Below are positions 32,643-44,099 of a stretch of DNA of 64,000 bases, in pieces. Every line of letters starts with the position of its first letter. Position 1 is the first letter of the stretch. A program made the position numbers and the translations under genes. This DNA comes from Rapana venosa (Eukaryota > Mollusca > Gastropoda > Neogastropoda > Muricidae). The stretch is taken from contig CM054140.1 of assembly GCA_028751875.1 (NCBI GenBank), positions 29,640,408-29,704,407 on the forward strand, read 5' to 3'. The notes below the pieces were generated by a model. The model saw nothing but the letters and a program-made list of their open reading frames with translations. It ran no database searches and was not told the DNA's origin.

Positions 32643-32812
32643 GTTAACCTTTTCCCTATAGGTAACTCAACATAGGGTAACCAACCATCTACTAACCCTT
32701 CCCTCCGTATCACCCACTACTGGGTTACAGAAGCTTACAAATGTGCACAGTGCACATGTGCTAGGAAGGAGGGGCTCTCTACCTTAACGTAAGGATAGTG
32801 TTTATGTGTTAA
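32643..32812. repeat. Dispersed repeat, copy 1 (possible MITE)
   Basis: Matches 42925-43108 over about 170 bp, including 'ATAGGGTAACCAA', 'CATCTACTA', 'ACTACTGGGTTAC' and 'GTGCACTTGTGCT'-type blocks. Both copies begin with CCCTA-rich sequence and end with an AAGGATAG/AAGGGATAG motif, suggesting weak terminal inverted repeats of a short DNA transposon. Confidence 0.55.
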
Positions 32813-32926
32813 GAATAGGAAACATGACTCTTTGAATTTTTAAAAAATTGTAAATCAATAGTTGTTGGTTTTGTTTTGAACAGAATGCAGAAATGACCTG
32901 CTGATAATAGACAGTGGGGTAGCATA

Positions 32927-34957
32927 ATGGATCGGTCTACACTGCAGTTCCACCAGCATTTATCTGTGGACCAGAGTAATGTTTCATGCTGGGCCTGTAA
33001 CTTCACGTTTCAGGTAAGGGCCAGGTCAAGTCTTTCTCTGGTGTGTGTGTGGTGTGTGTATGTGTTGGTGTGTGTGTGGTGTGTATGTGTGTGTGTGGTG
33101 TGTGTGTGTGTGTGGTGTGTGTGTTTCTTGTCTTGTGCTTTGAAAGGTGAGAGCTGCTTCTTTTTGCATCAGATACATGCGGACTCTTGCACGTGCATGC
33201 ATGTACCCACGTGCACACCCTGCCTTTCTCTATGTGACTGTCTGCTAGTTTCTCATTTTCTTTCTCTCTCCTCTGCCCCACCCCCTCCCCTCTCTCTCTC
33301 TCTCACACATACACAGATAGACATAGGCACATATATACTCTCTATCTCTCATTCTGTGTCACATGCCCGCTCAATTACACACACACACACACATCTATAC
33401 ACCTCTGTTACATTACATTATGTGTAAGAACCTGAGGCTGATGAATTCATGACAATGTGAGTTAGCACATAAGACGAAAATAACAGAGAGAGTGTAGTAA
33501 GGCAGTTGATTTATCTTTGAATTCATATTCTCTAGCTGCAGTAAAGATGGTATCAAAAAGGTAAGTCTGTCAAGTGTGTCTTGCTCTAGGCATAAACACA
33601 GACACTTCTTCCCTTCAAAAAGAAAATAAGATCAGTTTTCATGTGTATATTTAGCTTTGTATTAAATAGTGTTCACTTTTTGGGGGTAGTTTTCTTATTT
33701 TCATAAAGTGTTTTCTTAACATATAGCCTGCTTTTTATCTAGACTTGTCATGTTTGCTAGATATGTGATATATTGAATATGATATGTCTTAGTTCACTTT
33801 TGAGAAATTAAAGATGCTCTGACTTATAGATTTGCAGCAAGATGTCTTTTGGCATAGTTTTCTTTGTACAAGGAGTTGGTTAAATAGGTGGTCAAAGAAG
33901 AAGAAAATGTAGGAGTTGGTTAAATGTGTGGTAAAAGAAGAAAATGTAGGAGTTGGTTAAATATGTGGTAAAAGAAGAAAATGTAGGAGTTGGTTAAATA
34001 TGTGGTAAAAGAAGAAGAAAATGTAGGAGTTGGTTAAATATGTGGTCAAAGAAGAAGAAAATGTAGGAGTTGGTTAAATATGTGGTCAAAGAAGAAGAAA
34101 ATGTGAAGAGGCAGGAGAACATTCCCCCAGCCCCAACCTGATCCTCTTCAAGATAGCTGGGGTTAGGGAAGACTTCAGGGACTGATAAGGAGTTCACTTT
34201 GTTATAATATTTTTGTCAACTCAAGCCATTTTTACTGTATCCGTCTTGCTCTAGGCATTAACACAGACACTTCTTCTCCATTTGTCTACTTTGTTTTCTC
34301 ATCAACATGTTCTCATAACCCCAGCTACCTTGAAGAGGATCAAGGGGTGTTGTCTTCTGAAATAGTTTGTAAAACCTTCTTGATGTAAAACAACAACAAC
34401 AAAACCCTCAAACTTAAAAACAATCCATTAGAAGAAAGTTGTTAATGGGTACATTTGATGTTCCGTGTTGCAGTGAGGTCTGATTTCCTATGTTGCAGAC
34501 AGGTCTATCACTACATTGGATATCGAGAGTACTGACTCTAGAACAACACACTGCATAGTGCCAACACCTACAGGAACACCGCTCCAGCCTTCAGCCACTG
34601 CAGGAAGAGCTAGGTCAAGAGGACGATCAGGATCATGGACATCATAACGTCCATCCTGACCATCTTGCATGGGCTCAGCAATGCCTCAGAGGGTCAAGCA
34701 TTAGTCCGACAGTTATGTGAACATTGTCCCCGAGGTTCTGGGCAGATCTCATCAGAGACTAGTGTTGGGCTACAAGTATGGCATTAGTCATGTGCTTTGT
34801 CTCTGAGGTTCAGAGCAGACTGCGTCAGAGACTAGTGAAGTACAAGTCTGCATGGTCTACAAGTGTTGGATTTGGTAGAAAAAAATAGAAGTCATCAATG
34901 CGGATTGGTAAGACTGCTATTGTATTCATAGTGCTTCTGTGTGTATGTTGAGTGTGT

Positions 34958-34989
<32 letters not shown>

Positions 34990-37900
34990 TTAACTGCTTG
35001 ACTGCCCCACCCCGGAAATATTCCGGGACTAAATGTGCACTCTATACGCCAACAACCCGGAACATTTCTGGGGTTTCAAACTGAAGTAAACGGGTCAGCT
35101 TCCTGGATTACAATTAAAGGGAAAAAACTCCAAAATTAGTGGAGATCACTCTCCTGTTGTCTGGCAACATACAGCTGCAAAATTATGGTTAAAAACAAAA
35201 ACAATTTTTTAGCTCATATTTTGTGTTATTTTGCATGACTGTCTGGACTGCTCTTGTTCAAAATGGCTGATTCTTCTCATTGTATGTATCAATGACTTTA
35301 CACAGCTGAAGAAGTGGCAAACAAAATTTGAGATAATCCTGACAGGGATGAAAACAATCATGTATGATTCAGGAGATAGTGAAGATGAAAAGAACAACTG
35401 AGATTTTGCCTGAACTTACCTGTGATGCTATTGAGTACCTTCCATCTATTTTTTTTAAAAGAGTTATATATTTTTGTAGTGAAATATCATGCTAACTAAT
35501 TAAAGCTTGCCTGAAATAATCTACGGTATATGTACTGTCATTGGGCAGAATATCAGGATTATTCATATAGTAATTTCTGATTAACAGGGACATGAACATA
35601 GCAAGTGGTACATAAGAATTTTATTCCTCGGTATATAGGGTGCACTTGCACTCAGCAGTTAAGAGGTTAAGCGTGTGGTGTGTATCATGTATGTGTACAA
35701 GTGTGTGGAGTGTTGTGTGGTGGTGTGTGTGCTGTGTGCATGGGGTGTGTATTGTGGATGGTTGTGTGTGTGTGTGTGTGTGTGTAAAATCAGTAATACA
35801 GTAAATGCATGGATGTACTTGTACTTGTGATGGTAGCGTGAGGTGGGGGAGGGGGAATACTGATTACAGGAAGCCTAAAGTGGTGGAGGGAGAGGATGGG
35901 GGTGAATGTGAGTGGTGGGCTTGGTGCCAGTCTTTCAGCTGAGATGATAAACCAAGGTCCTGTGTGTTACACATAATTATTCAGCACACATAAGGGAGCT
36001 GTCCATGGCAAAATTCTGTAGAAAAAGCCACTTTGATAGGGAAACAAATACAGTTCTAACTATGTGGACAGGAAAAGAAAAGAAAAAAGGATGGCGCTGC
36101 TCTTGTGGTGATGCATTCTCCCCAGGGAAAGCAGCCCAAATTTCACTCAAGAGAAATCTTCCGTGACTTAAAATACAATACAATACAAATTACAATACAA
36201 TACATGTAGGTTACACACATTAACACATTCACCTAAACATGCCCAAAGATGTATGGAAGGCATGAAGCAGAATGTGCTGTCTTTATCCATATTTTGCAAC
36301 CTTTCAAAGTGTAAGTTGTTTTGGTTTTTTTAATGTCAATTTGATGTGAATGGACTTGGAGACCTGATGTGCATTGGTGTGTGTGTGTGTGTGTGATGTG
36401 AGCATGCACTCTTGATTGTAGTAATGTTGTAGCATGTATGTGTGTGTGTGTGTGTGTGTGTGTGATACATTCATGAGCATACTGTTTTGATTGTGGTTAT
36501 GTTGTACCACATGTACATAACATAATTTGTGTGTGTTGTTGTTGTTGACTTCAATTTTACGTCTGTTGACTTCCAGTGATATTAGACAAGGGGAAGAAAA
36601 CACCCACAAGAGGTGTGGATGTCTTATTAAAAAAACATGTGTAAAACATACATCCCACAAAGAAACTTGGCAGTGCAACAGGAATTTAAAAAAAGTCATT
36701 AACGTTAATTAATGCAATTATAACAAAATGTCTTATGGGACTGTGACAAAGACCTTTCACAATTTCAAATACCAGTTTTAAATTATTGAATATACTGGTG
36801 AGAGAGTTTTCAGAAAAATGGGGCATGAAAGGGTTTACACTCTGGCAGTCAAAAAGTGAAAAAGTATATTTGAGTATTAGTGATATATACTCACCACACA
36901 GACATAATTCTTCTTGACGTAAAAACACATACACAAGCTTTTGACTGGGTCACATCGGTATTGATTTCAGTTCTAGTTAAAAATCTCCCATTTTGCTGAT
37001 TAGTTTCAGTGACCTTTCTCCATGATTTTTGTTCTCGTAAGCTGTACCCCTCTTGTAAGGATAAAGGCGCATGCAATTCTATTGAATCCTGTCTATATTT
37101 TACACCTTTTTTTAGCAGCTTTATCCGCCCACTCATTTAGAAAGAATCCAGTGTGTGAAGGCACCCAACAAAAATTAATACTTACGCCCTAAGGTTAAAA
37201 GGTGTATGACATGTTTAATCGCTAATATAATTTTCAAAGTTTTCTTGTAACAGGGAAATTTTAAAGCATACAATACTGACTTGGGATTGACACAAAGTGT
37301 GTGAGTGTGTGTGTGTGTGTGTAAGCACATGTGCATATATTGTAGATCAGGTTTTCCATTGTAGCCGCCATATTTTGCCCCCTGTATGTTTTGCAATGTT
37401 CTGTTCTACTTTTTCTCTTTAGTAAGACTATGTATGTATGTTGGTTTAACTCAATGAGGTTGTGCCGAATCTTAAGATTAAAATTTTTTTAAAATACACT
37501 CGGTGACGTTTAAGTGAAGGGAAAGTACACTAGCCTGTAGGACAATCATTTTTCTAAACACAGTTGCTTCCCTTGACCATAAGCCTGCCTAGTTTGTGTG
37601 TGTAGGCTATTTTTCTTTGACACGTCAACAAGCATATTCTTTGAGATTTGGGCTCTCCAGTGTTATGATAAAAAAAAAATTGTATTGTGCAAAAAGTGAC
37701 ATCAGATGGATTCAGCCAACTTTATGTGATGATTTTCAAGGGAACTAGTTGATGAACAGTTCAAGCCATGTAAGATAAGCACAAAACGTTTCATTTTTCA
37801 GCATTCAGTGACATATTTTGAAAATTTCTAAAGAAAATAATTATAGTCATCTATTGAAAAACTGTGTAACAATCTCAAAAGTAGACATAATAAAATTTTC

Positions 37901-39951
37901 AATGATGTATAATTTGTATGTCTTTATCAATTTGAGTAAATTTGCTGAATTTTTCAAATATAGCCAAAATCATGCGTCACCACAAATTGGGAGGGATCCA
38001 TTTTACTGCAACTCCAGTGAGTTAAAGAGTGCACTGTTATGTACAGGTCTGTTTTTATTTAGTTTTTGCAACTCCTAGACTTTTTTTTTGGCCAGAAGCT
38101 GATCCACACCATCAAGGAACTCTACTCAAAGGCCACCAGTGCAGTACTCGTACAGGGCACGGTAGGGGAATGGTTCCGTACCTCAGTTGGGGTCCGACAG
38201 GGATGTCTGCTGTCGCCGACACTATTTAACATTTTCCTCGAACGCATCATGACTGACGCCTTGGAAGACCACACAGGCACAGTCAGCATTGGAGGGCGAA
38301 CAATCACCAACCTCAGGTTTGCCGATGACATTGACGGTCTGGCAGGAAATGAAGAGGAACTGGCCAACCTAGTGAAGAAACTGGACGAAATATCCTCACG
38401 ATACGGCATGGAAATCAGTGCTGAGAAAACCAAGCTCATGACAAACAGTGCCCAGCCAATCACCACCAAGATCACTCTCAGCGGAAAAGAACTGGAGACA
38501 GTTGACCATTTCAAGTACCTTGGAGCCATCATAAGTGAGGAGGGATCGAAGACCGAAATCCTAGCAAGAGCGGCACAAACAGCAGCAGCAATGGCAAGAC
38601 TGAAGACCATATGGAGAGACAGAAACATCCCTCTGGGAACCAAGGTAAAGTTACTAAACGCGCTAGTCACCTCAATCATGCTTTACGCATGTGAGGCATG
38701 GACACTGAACGCAGACCTACAAAGGAGGATCCAAGCAGTAGAAATGAGATGCCTCAGAAGGCTCCTTGGCATCTCATACAAGGACCATGTCACCAACAAT
38801 GAAGTCCGCAGAATGATCACTCAACAGGTGCGGGACTATGAAGACCTACTGACCACGGCGAAAAAGAGGAAACTCAGATGGTATGGGCACGTAACACGCT
38901 CAGAAGGACTTGCAAAGACCATCCTGCAAGGAACAGTCAAGGGGAAGAGAAGACGGGGCAGACAGAGGAGAAAGTGGGCCGACGACATCCGTGATTGGAC
39001 AGGGGAGGACTTCAGTGTCACCCAGGCACTTGCCCACGACCGCGCTAAGTGGAGCCAGCTGGTCCACCGTTCGTCCACCATGCAGCGCCCCCACGACCCT
39101 GGCGGGTTACGGGACCAGTGAACAGTGAGACTTTTTGTGCAAGGCAAGGTGTTTGTTTTTACATTAGATATGTTGTTGTCAATAAAACTGTAACGTATGT
39201 TTATAAATGATGATGTTCAATTTCAGGCAGCTGTGTCCAAGCACCACCCTGCAGCAGAGGAGCAGGCCTCCTGGATTCCCGGGGACTCGGACTCTTCTCC
39301 TGTGGTCTTCGCTACGCATGACGATTCTTGTGGCATACTGCTGTCTGCTGTCTACCTCAGTTACATGGCCAAGACCCTACGGAAAATTCATCAGCACAAT
39401 AAGAGACCAGCTTCAGACTGGAAAGAGCGCAAAACCAAGGTACATTGATTATACAGACCACGGATCATTCATATAGATGTGCATTCATACATCTGTTCTG
39501 TGCTGTTCCTGATATATATATTGTGGATGACGAGAGAGTGGCAGAAAGAGAAGGCCACAGCACATCGAAACCAGCAGTTCTTTTCTGATCACAAGGATAA
39601 GGACAGAGCTCTCTGAGAACCCCGATCACCAAAGTGAAGGTGGGTCCAGTTAGTACTTTTGGTTGGGGGACCACCGGGTGTGTGTGTGTGCGTGTGTGAA
39701 TTTTTGTGTAATTAAAGGGATGAATAAAATAGTATGGACTTTCCATTGACTTAGAGAACTGTGTGAGACTTTGGGAGTAAAAGGAGCGAAATCATAATGC
39801 ATGTGATAAAGGAGATGGTGCGAGAGGTAGAGAAGTGTGGAGGTGTGTGTGTGTGAGTAGTTGTTACCATAGCTCATTCCTGTTTTGTGTGTGTTTACAC
39901 CTTGTTATATTTCTACAGATCATTGGAGCTGGATACTGCAGGCATGTGTGA
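32927..39951 (+). CDS. Candidate small gene of unknown function (3 exons)
   Basis: Predicted exons are 32927-33013, 39227-39439 and 39919-39951, all phase 0, giving 110 residues. Exon 1 starts at an ATG preceded by an in-frame TGA and by an acceptor (tttgttttgaacag, ending 32882); its donor is CAG|GTAAGG. Exon 2 has acceptor caatttcag and donor AAG|GTACAT. Exon 3 has a pyrimidine-rich acceptor (tatatttctacag) and stops at 39951. The peptide has a CWAC pair in exon 1 and 'CGILLSAVYLSYMAKTLRKIHQHNK' in exon 2, which looks helical. I do not recognise a family. The 6-kb intron carries a piggyBac derivative, a SINE and a LINE. The model rests on splice signals and phase only; exon 2 is the strongest part. 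Confidence 0.42.
33014..33860. other. Intron-like sequence with TG/CT repeats
   Basis: TG-rich repeats (33040-33125) and CT/CA tracts (33263-33400). A 40-bp segment at 33577-33617 ('CTTGCTCTAGGCATAAACACAG…') recurs at 34240-34279. Confidence 0.6.
33870..34106. repeat. Minisatellite, 36-42-bp unit, 6 copies
   Basis: The unit is AGGAGTTGGTTAAATATGTG followed by GTCAAAGAAGAAGAAAATGT. Length varies through a GAA deletion and other small changes. Confidence 0.9.
34137..34345. repeat. Inverted repeat, 29-bp arms
   Basis: CCTGATCCTCTTCAAGATAG… (34137-34165) is complementary, with one or two mismatches, to 34316-34345. The loop is about 150 bp. Confidence 0.7.
34346..34989. other. Non-coding, weak exon-like patch
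   Basis: An acceptor-like site (cctatgttgcag, near 34498) precedes sequence with open frames of about 45 codons, but no frame is convincing and no donor follows. 'TCAGAGACTAGTG…TACAAGT' is repeated (about 34755 and 34822). A (TG)n tract ends the stretch (34950-34989). Confidence 0.35.
34994..35658. mobile_element. Probable non-autonomous piggyBac-type element
   Basis: Flanked by TTAA (34990-34993 and 35659-35662). The ends CTGCTTGACTGC and, from the right, CTGCTGAGTGC are similar. A second TTAA at 35667-35670 offers an alternative right end. The interior at about 35290-35400 reads as a broken acidic peptide ('AEEVANK', 'VYDSGDSEDE') reminiscent of a piggyBac transposase N-terminus. A CCCGGAAATATTCCGGG palindrome lies near the left end. 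Confidence 0.5.
35663..38076. other. Intronic or intergenic AT-rich stretch
   Basis: Apart from the SINE at 35915-36200 and TG tracts (35765-35786, 36376-36395, 36437-36462, 37297-37322), I see no recognisable element or gene. Confidence 0.5.
35915..36200 (+). repeat. SINE body with 'GATGAGA…ATAAACC' and 'GGCGCTGCTC' blocks
   Basis: Matches 48300-48450 in the first half ('GGTGCCAGTCTTTC…GATGAGATGATAAACCAAGGTCC…GGCAAAATTCTGTAGAAAAAGCCACT'). It matches 46262-46375 in the second half ('GGATGGCGCTGCTCTTGTGG…GAGAAATC…GTGACTTAA'). This gives the full order of that SINE body. It ends in AATACAAT repeats. Confidence 0.65.
38086..39127 (+). mobile_element. 5'-truncated LINE, RT C-terminal half
   Basis: An open frame of about 345 codons, ending at 39121, starts inside the reverse transcriptase. 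It contains 'GVRQGCLLSPTLFNIFLE', 'LRFADDIDG' (motif C), 'MEISAEKTKLM', 'MLYACEAWT' and the terminal 'WYGHVTRS…RRRGRQRRKW' region. It lies between copies of AGACTTTTT (38077-38085 and 39128-39136), a plausible 9-bp target duplication. The frame is intact, so this copy is younger than its relative at 19399-21745. It sits in the putative intron of the 110-residue gene, 90 bp before exon 2. Confidence 0.88.
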
Positions 39952-40339
39952 ATGCAGGACTTGTTAGTTACTTGAAGGAGCCAGGCCTTGACGGAGGGTC
40001 ACTTTTTGTTTTATGTCTGGTTCTGAGAAGAGGTTCAGTAAACTAGGATACAATTTGGTGATCAATACCTTGATTAATACTCTTTGAAGGAGGAAAAATA
40101 TATTGAAGTGGCAACGGTTTTATATTTTCGGCGTGCGGATTTTCTCCGAAAACGCCAAGAAAGAACCTGTGCTGCAACAATACTACCTTTATTTTTTAAG
40201 TGATAGCCTTCAAATTTTTTGCATGAAGATAGCTTTTACTCATCTCTGGGTCCTGTACTAAAATGGGAGTAAATTGCCAACTTTTTAATTTTGCTGAATT
40301 TTAAAGAAGTTGTGCAAATTTAAATGTATTGCATATACA

Positions 40340-41796
40340 CAGGGTTCGTACAGGTCTTAAAAAGCCATAAAAGGCCCTGATTTTTGAAGAGCCCATTTAA
40401 GGCCCGTAAAAAGCCCTAAAAATGAGATATACAGCCCTGGAGGCCCTAAAAATGGGAATCATGAGTGAGAGTTTCTGTTGAAATGTAGATTAAACAAATA
40501 TACAAAATAAAACTTATGAGAAATGAAAGCAAGAAGGGTGTCTGAAGATCATGATATCACCGATAGAATGTCTGTCGTCTGCTATTCATGTTGTGCTGCC
40601 TGTTTTGCCAAGGGAGGTAATTTGCTTCCATTGGAAGCGCCTGATCGCTTTGTTTTCACCAATTATTTTTTACATGTGCAGGACTCCCTGCCCCATGTGG
40701 TATGTCCGTAATTTGTTAGGAAAAGGATGTTAAACTATGGAACTGCGATCACAAGTCCAAAAAAAGTTTTCTGTTTACTGCACTACAGTCCTTTGCTATG
40801 AGATTTTTCAATTTTAGCACAGCTGCGCTGTGAATAGCTATTCTTTCTCCTGTGCGCATGGGAAGTTTACAAAATGGCAGTCAATGAAACAGTTATGTTT
40901 GAGAATGGGAAAACAATAAAACCTGTAACCAGATCTATTCTTTATTTGAGGAGATGACTCTACAGATTTCCTGCAGAATGCATACAGAAACCAATCCAGT
41001 TCATAAGGCAAGCCAGAAATGCCAGCACTTTGCATATCTTCCACTGCTTGACATGGTTGTTCAGTTGACTTTGAAACTCGCAACTTATTGGCAGATAGGG
41101 AGAGGGGGTACGCATCCTTTTCAAGCCAGTGTTACGGGACTTGCACATGTATTCATGGTGAAGAGAACTTGCGTCCAGCAACCTCTCTCTCTCTCGTGCG
41201 CGGACGAGTGTGTGTGTGTATGTGTGTGTGATTGCCTGCATCTACGCATGTATGAGATTGAAATAAAGGAGTAGAATTTGGAAGAGGCACTGTGACTGTG
41301 TGAGGGTATTGTTATTACCAGTTCTAGTACCTGGTAACCATCTGCATCTTTGATAAGGCAAGAGACTTTTTCACATCAGATGAAGTTTGAGGGATAGTAT
41401 CTTAAGTTCACTTTGCTATTTCTTTGTGAAAAACATCTTAAAATCTGACAGTTATTTCAGTTTTCACTTTGCTTGGTATTTCAAGACATGGAGACTTTCA
41501 TCACACCACGACTTGGAAGTTTTACTGTGAAGATTTTAATTCATTGTGGTATCTATGGCTGAAAGACATTCTATTCTAGAACTTAACTTGAATTTGTGTC
41601 AAAATCCAACATGCAGTTTTAGACAAGGAGACTTTCCTACCTGAGTTTCAGATTAGTTTATCAAAGTAAATGTATACACAGGTTGATAAAATATACTTTG
41701 ATACCCCGCGGCTAGGCCCTAAATTTAGAAATAATGGCCCTTAAAAAGCCTTAAAAAGGCCCTAAATTTGTTTCCACCAAGTCTGTATGAACCCTG
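40340..41796. mobile_element. Degenerate DNA transposon with hAT-like termini
   Basis: CAGGGTTCGTACAGGTCTTA at the left is mirrored at the right by …GTCTGTATGAACCCTG, giving inverted repeats of about 16 bp with mismatches. Inside each end are AAAAAGCC/GGCCCTAAA-type subterminal repeats. TATACA occurs on both outer sides (40334-40339 and 41797-41802), shorter than the 8 bp expected for hAT. No transposase could be recognised in the interior. Confidence 0.5.
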
Positions 41797-41802
41797 TATA
41801 CA

Positions 41803-42410
41803 TGTACATCAGACACAGCACACACTTTTCCTTTGTTCAAGTTCCAGAAACGTGTTCTTGTTGTTGTTGTTGGTTTTTTAAAATCTCTAAACCAAAGGAA
41901 ATTATCCAAAAATAAAAAATGTAAAAGGTATAGTGACCACATGTAGTCAGAATATTTACCAAAATTGTTTGCAGTTATTTACTTAATTAATCAATTTTCT
42001 TAAAGTTGAGCAAAATGTGTGACATAAATATATTATTCCTTCAAAGAGCGTTGCTTCATGAACCCGTTTCTGAGAAAGAGAAACAGAAGAAAAAACCAGT
42101 CCTCCATCAGGTAGGTCTGGGTCCTCAAAAGTTGAGGGAAGCAGGCAAAGAGAGGAGAGACATCTGGTGAGGAACGGGGAACGGCTTTGTAACGGTGGCT
42201 TTAAGGTAAGCATCTGTGTTTTGTACGACACAATTGTCTTGTCTTGAAAAGAAATGTGCGTTGTGTTACTGTAATGTTTCATCATAGATATTTGGAAATA
42301 AAATGAACAGTTTGACCGCGGCGTCAGTGTTGAGAAGTGAAAACTTAAACATTTCGCTGAGTGCGTTTGGACAAGCTGCACTAAGTGATAAAAGTGACCG
42401 TCATTTCAGT
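41803..42410. other. Non-coding; possible weak exon
   Basis: A short Lys-rich open stretch ends at a GTAGGT donor (about 42110) after an acceptor-like 'ccttcaaag'. The evidence is too thin for a gene call. Confidence 0.25.
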
Positions 42411-42600
42411 TCATATGAACCAACAGGACAACTACCGCCATCTCAAAAGAGAAGAACAAGTCATATTTTTAAGACTCCGCACTGGGAATGACAGGCCAAA
42501 TTACCAATTAGGATTAGTAACCAGTTGAGAGCAGATGACTACCATTTCGCACTGACATGCTTGCTCACCTTGCATTCAGGCCACTTCACTATGAAGGCTG
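42304..42600 (+). pseudogene. Possible LINE C-terminal remnant
   Basis: A 62-codon frame from 42304 is open. In another frame (about 42411-42600) the translation 'DNYRHLKREEQVIFLRLRTGNDRPNY' resembles the C-terminal region of LINE ORF2 proteins that reads like 'EQv-i-RLRTGH-rLnyHl'. This is a weak, family-level resemblance. Confidence 0.35.
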
Positions 42601-42924
42601 CTTCATATCAAGTACCATTTCACATGGTAGGAATAGCAACTTACGTGTGTGAGAGAAACCCCACCCCTATATGTATGCATAACTGTTGAAAAGAAAACCA
42701 ACTTGATTTTACACACAGGTGGTTTCTTCATCCTCAAGAATCTGTTTTCAAGTTGGAAAGTTAGAGGTTTTCATATTCGCTGAAAATAAAAAAAATGTAT
42801 GAACTTAAATGTTGGCATCCTTAAAAAATAACAACAAACAATAACCAAGCAAAAAGCCCCCCCAACCAAAACAATCACTCCCTCCCTCCCCTGAAACTGC
42901 AATACTAGATACACATTTTATTTT

Positions 42925-43108
42925 TAATCTTTCCCCTACGGGTAACCCGTTATAGGGTAACCAGGGTAACCCGTTATAGGGTAACCAATCATCTACTAGC
43001 CCTTCCCTATGTATCACTCACTACTGGGTTACCGTAGCATACTAATGTGCTTAGTGCACTTGTGCTGGGAAAGACGGGTTCTCTCCCTTAATGAAGGGAT
43101 AGCAGTGT
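42925..43108. repeat. Dispersed repeat, copy 2 (possible MITE)
   Basis: Second copy of the 32643-32812 repeat. It contains an internal tandem duplication of a 24-bp segment beginning GGGTAACCCGTTATAGGG (about 42940-42988). Confidence 0.55.
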
Positions 43109-43189
43109 TGATTCTAGGATGCGCCCTTGCGGGATTCCCGCAATTTTGCTCCAACGGACAACGAGTCTAGGACCGCATTTGGAATAGTC

Positions 43190-44090
43190 CTCGCATCGGT
43201 AATGTTGTTTCTCATGCCAGTTCTACTTAGAATGAAGTCAATCTATGATCTTACATTTGTGTTGTTCCACTTGTACCAGGTGTAGATTTGGCTGGGTCGA
43301 TGTTGGAAGAAGGTGTTGGTGATCAGTAGTTCATGCTCTGTGCACAGTTCCATCACATGGTTGCCGTTGTAATTGCAGGGTGTTTGATGGTCACTGTGCG
43401 GGCTAAGATGCGGTGTTCATGGCGTTCTCCTCTCACCTACTCTGCCGTTGAAGTCTCCCATGACATAAAGATCTTCACTGTCGTGCTTCCCGTTGATAAG
43501 GTCTGAGAGGTTTCCAAATAAGTCATCCTTTTCTTCGTATGTGTCATTACAAGGCGCATAGATCTGTATGTAGTTTGCGATCTTCTTTCCTTCTCTCACT
43601 CTGATCCTGATGAGTCTCTCCAAGATGTACTCGGTGTTCAAAATGTCTTTTGCTTTATTTGGATGCAGAATGAATCCTACACCGTGTACTGCTCTCTGAT
43701 CTTTGCTCACTCCGCTCCAGATAAGAATAAAGTCAGAGTCAATTATCTTTGTCCCTGTACCTTTCCTTCTGGTGTCTGCTAAACCCATGATTGAGATTTG
43801 GCGTTGGGTCATAAATTCCACTATTTCTGGTTCTTTGTCACATATGCCACAGATGTTCCATGTGCCAACCGATTTGCTATTTGAATGTCGTTGTCCTTGT
43901 CCATAGCCAGTCCGTTTTCCGTTTTGATCAGTCCATTTATATTTCCTTTGTTTCTCTTAATTAAGCAATTTTTTATCCACTACCGGCTAGCTAGGCCCGT
44001 CGTAGTTTCACCAGAGCCCCGTTAGCCAGCATGACCTGTTTCCACCTCCTACACGACGGGGATGAGGGGTTGGTTGGGCTTTAGGAGGCC
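43190..44090 (-). pseudogene. 5' half of an RTE/Ingi-like LINE (endonuclease)
   Basis: On the minus strand, from about 43930, this reads as an APE-type endonuclease: 'GTWNI', 'ISIMGLADTRRKGTG', 'VGFILHP', 'QIYAPCNDTYEEKD' and 'YVMGDFNGRVG', then in another frame 'WYKWNN' and 'IDFIL'. It ends near the position equivalent to the final SDH box. Such proteins are often annotated 'craniofacial development protein 2-like'. Upstream GC-rich sequence (43990-44090) may be LINE 5' UTR. The RT half is missing, which is unusual because LINEs normally lose their 5' ends. Confidence 0.75.
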
Positions 44091-44099
44091 TTGAAAAAA

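Noticed and set aside
32979..33420. Long open frames through TG/CT-rich sequence on both strands
   Set aside because: They stay open because dinucleotide repeats lack stops; only the first 87 bases (32927-33013) have splice support.
34498..34690. Exon after a good acceptor in several frames
   Set aside because: Each frame is short or stopped, no donor was found, and local repeats suggest non-coding sequence.
38122..38679. 185-codon minus-strand frame
   Set aside because: Shadow of the plus-strand LINE reverse transcriptase.
42180..42215. Donor-like GTAAGC after a short open stretch, as an exon
   Set aside because: No acceptable acceptor and phase could be found upstream; neighbouring sequence reads as a LINE remnant.
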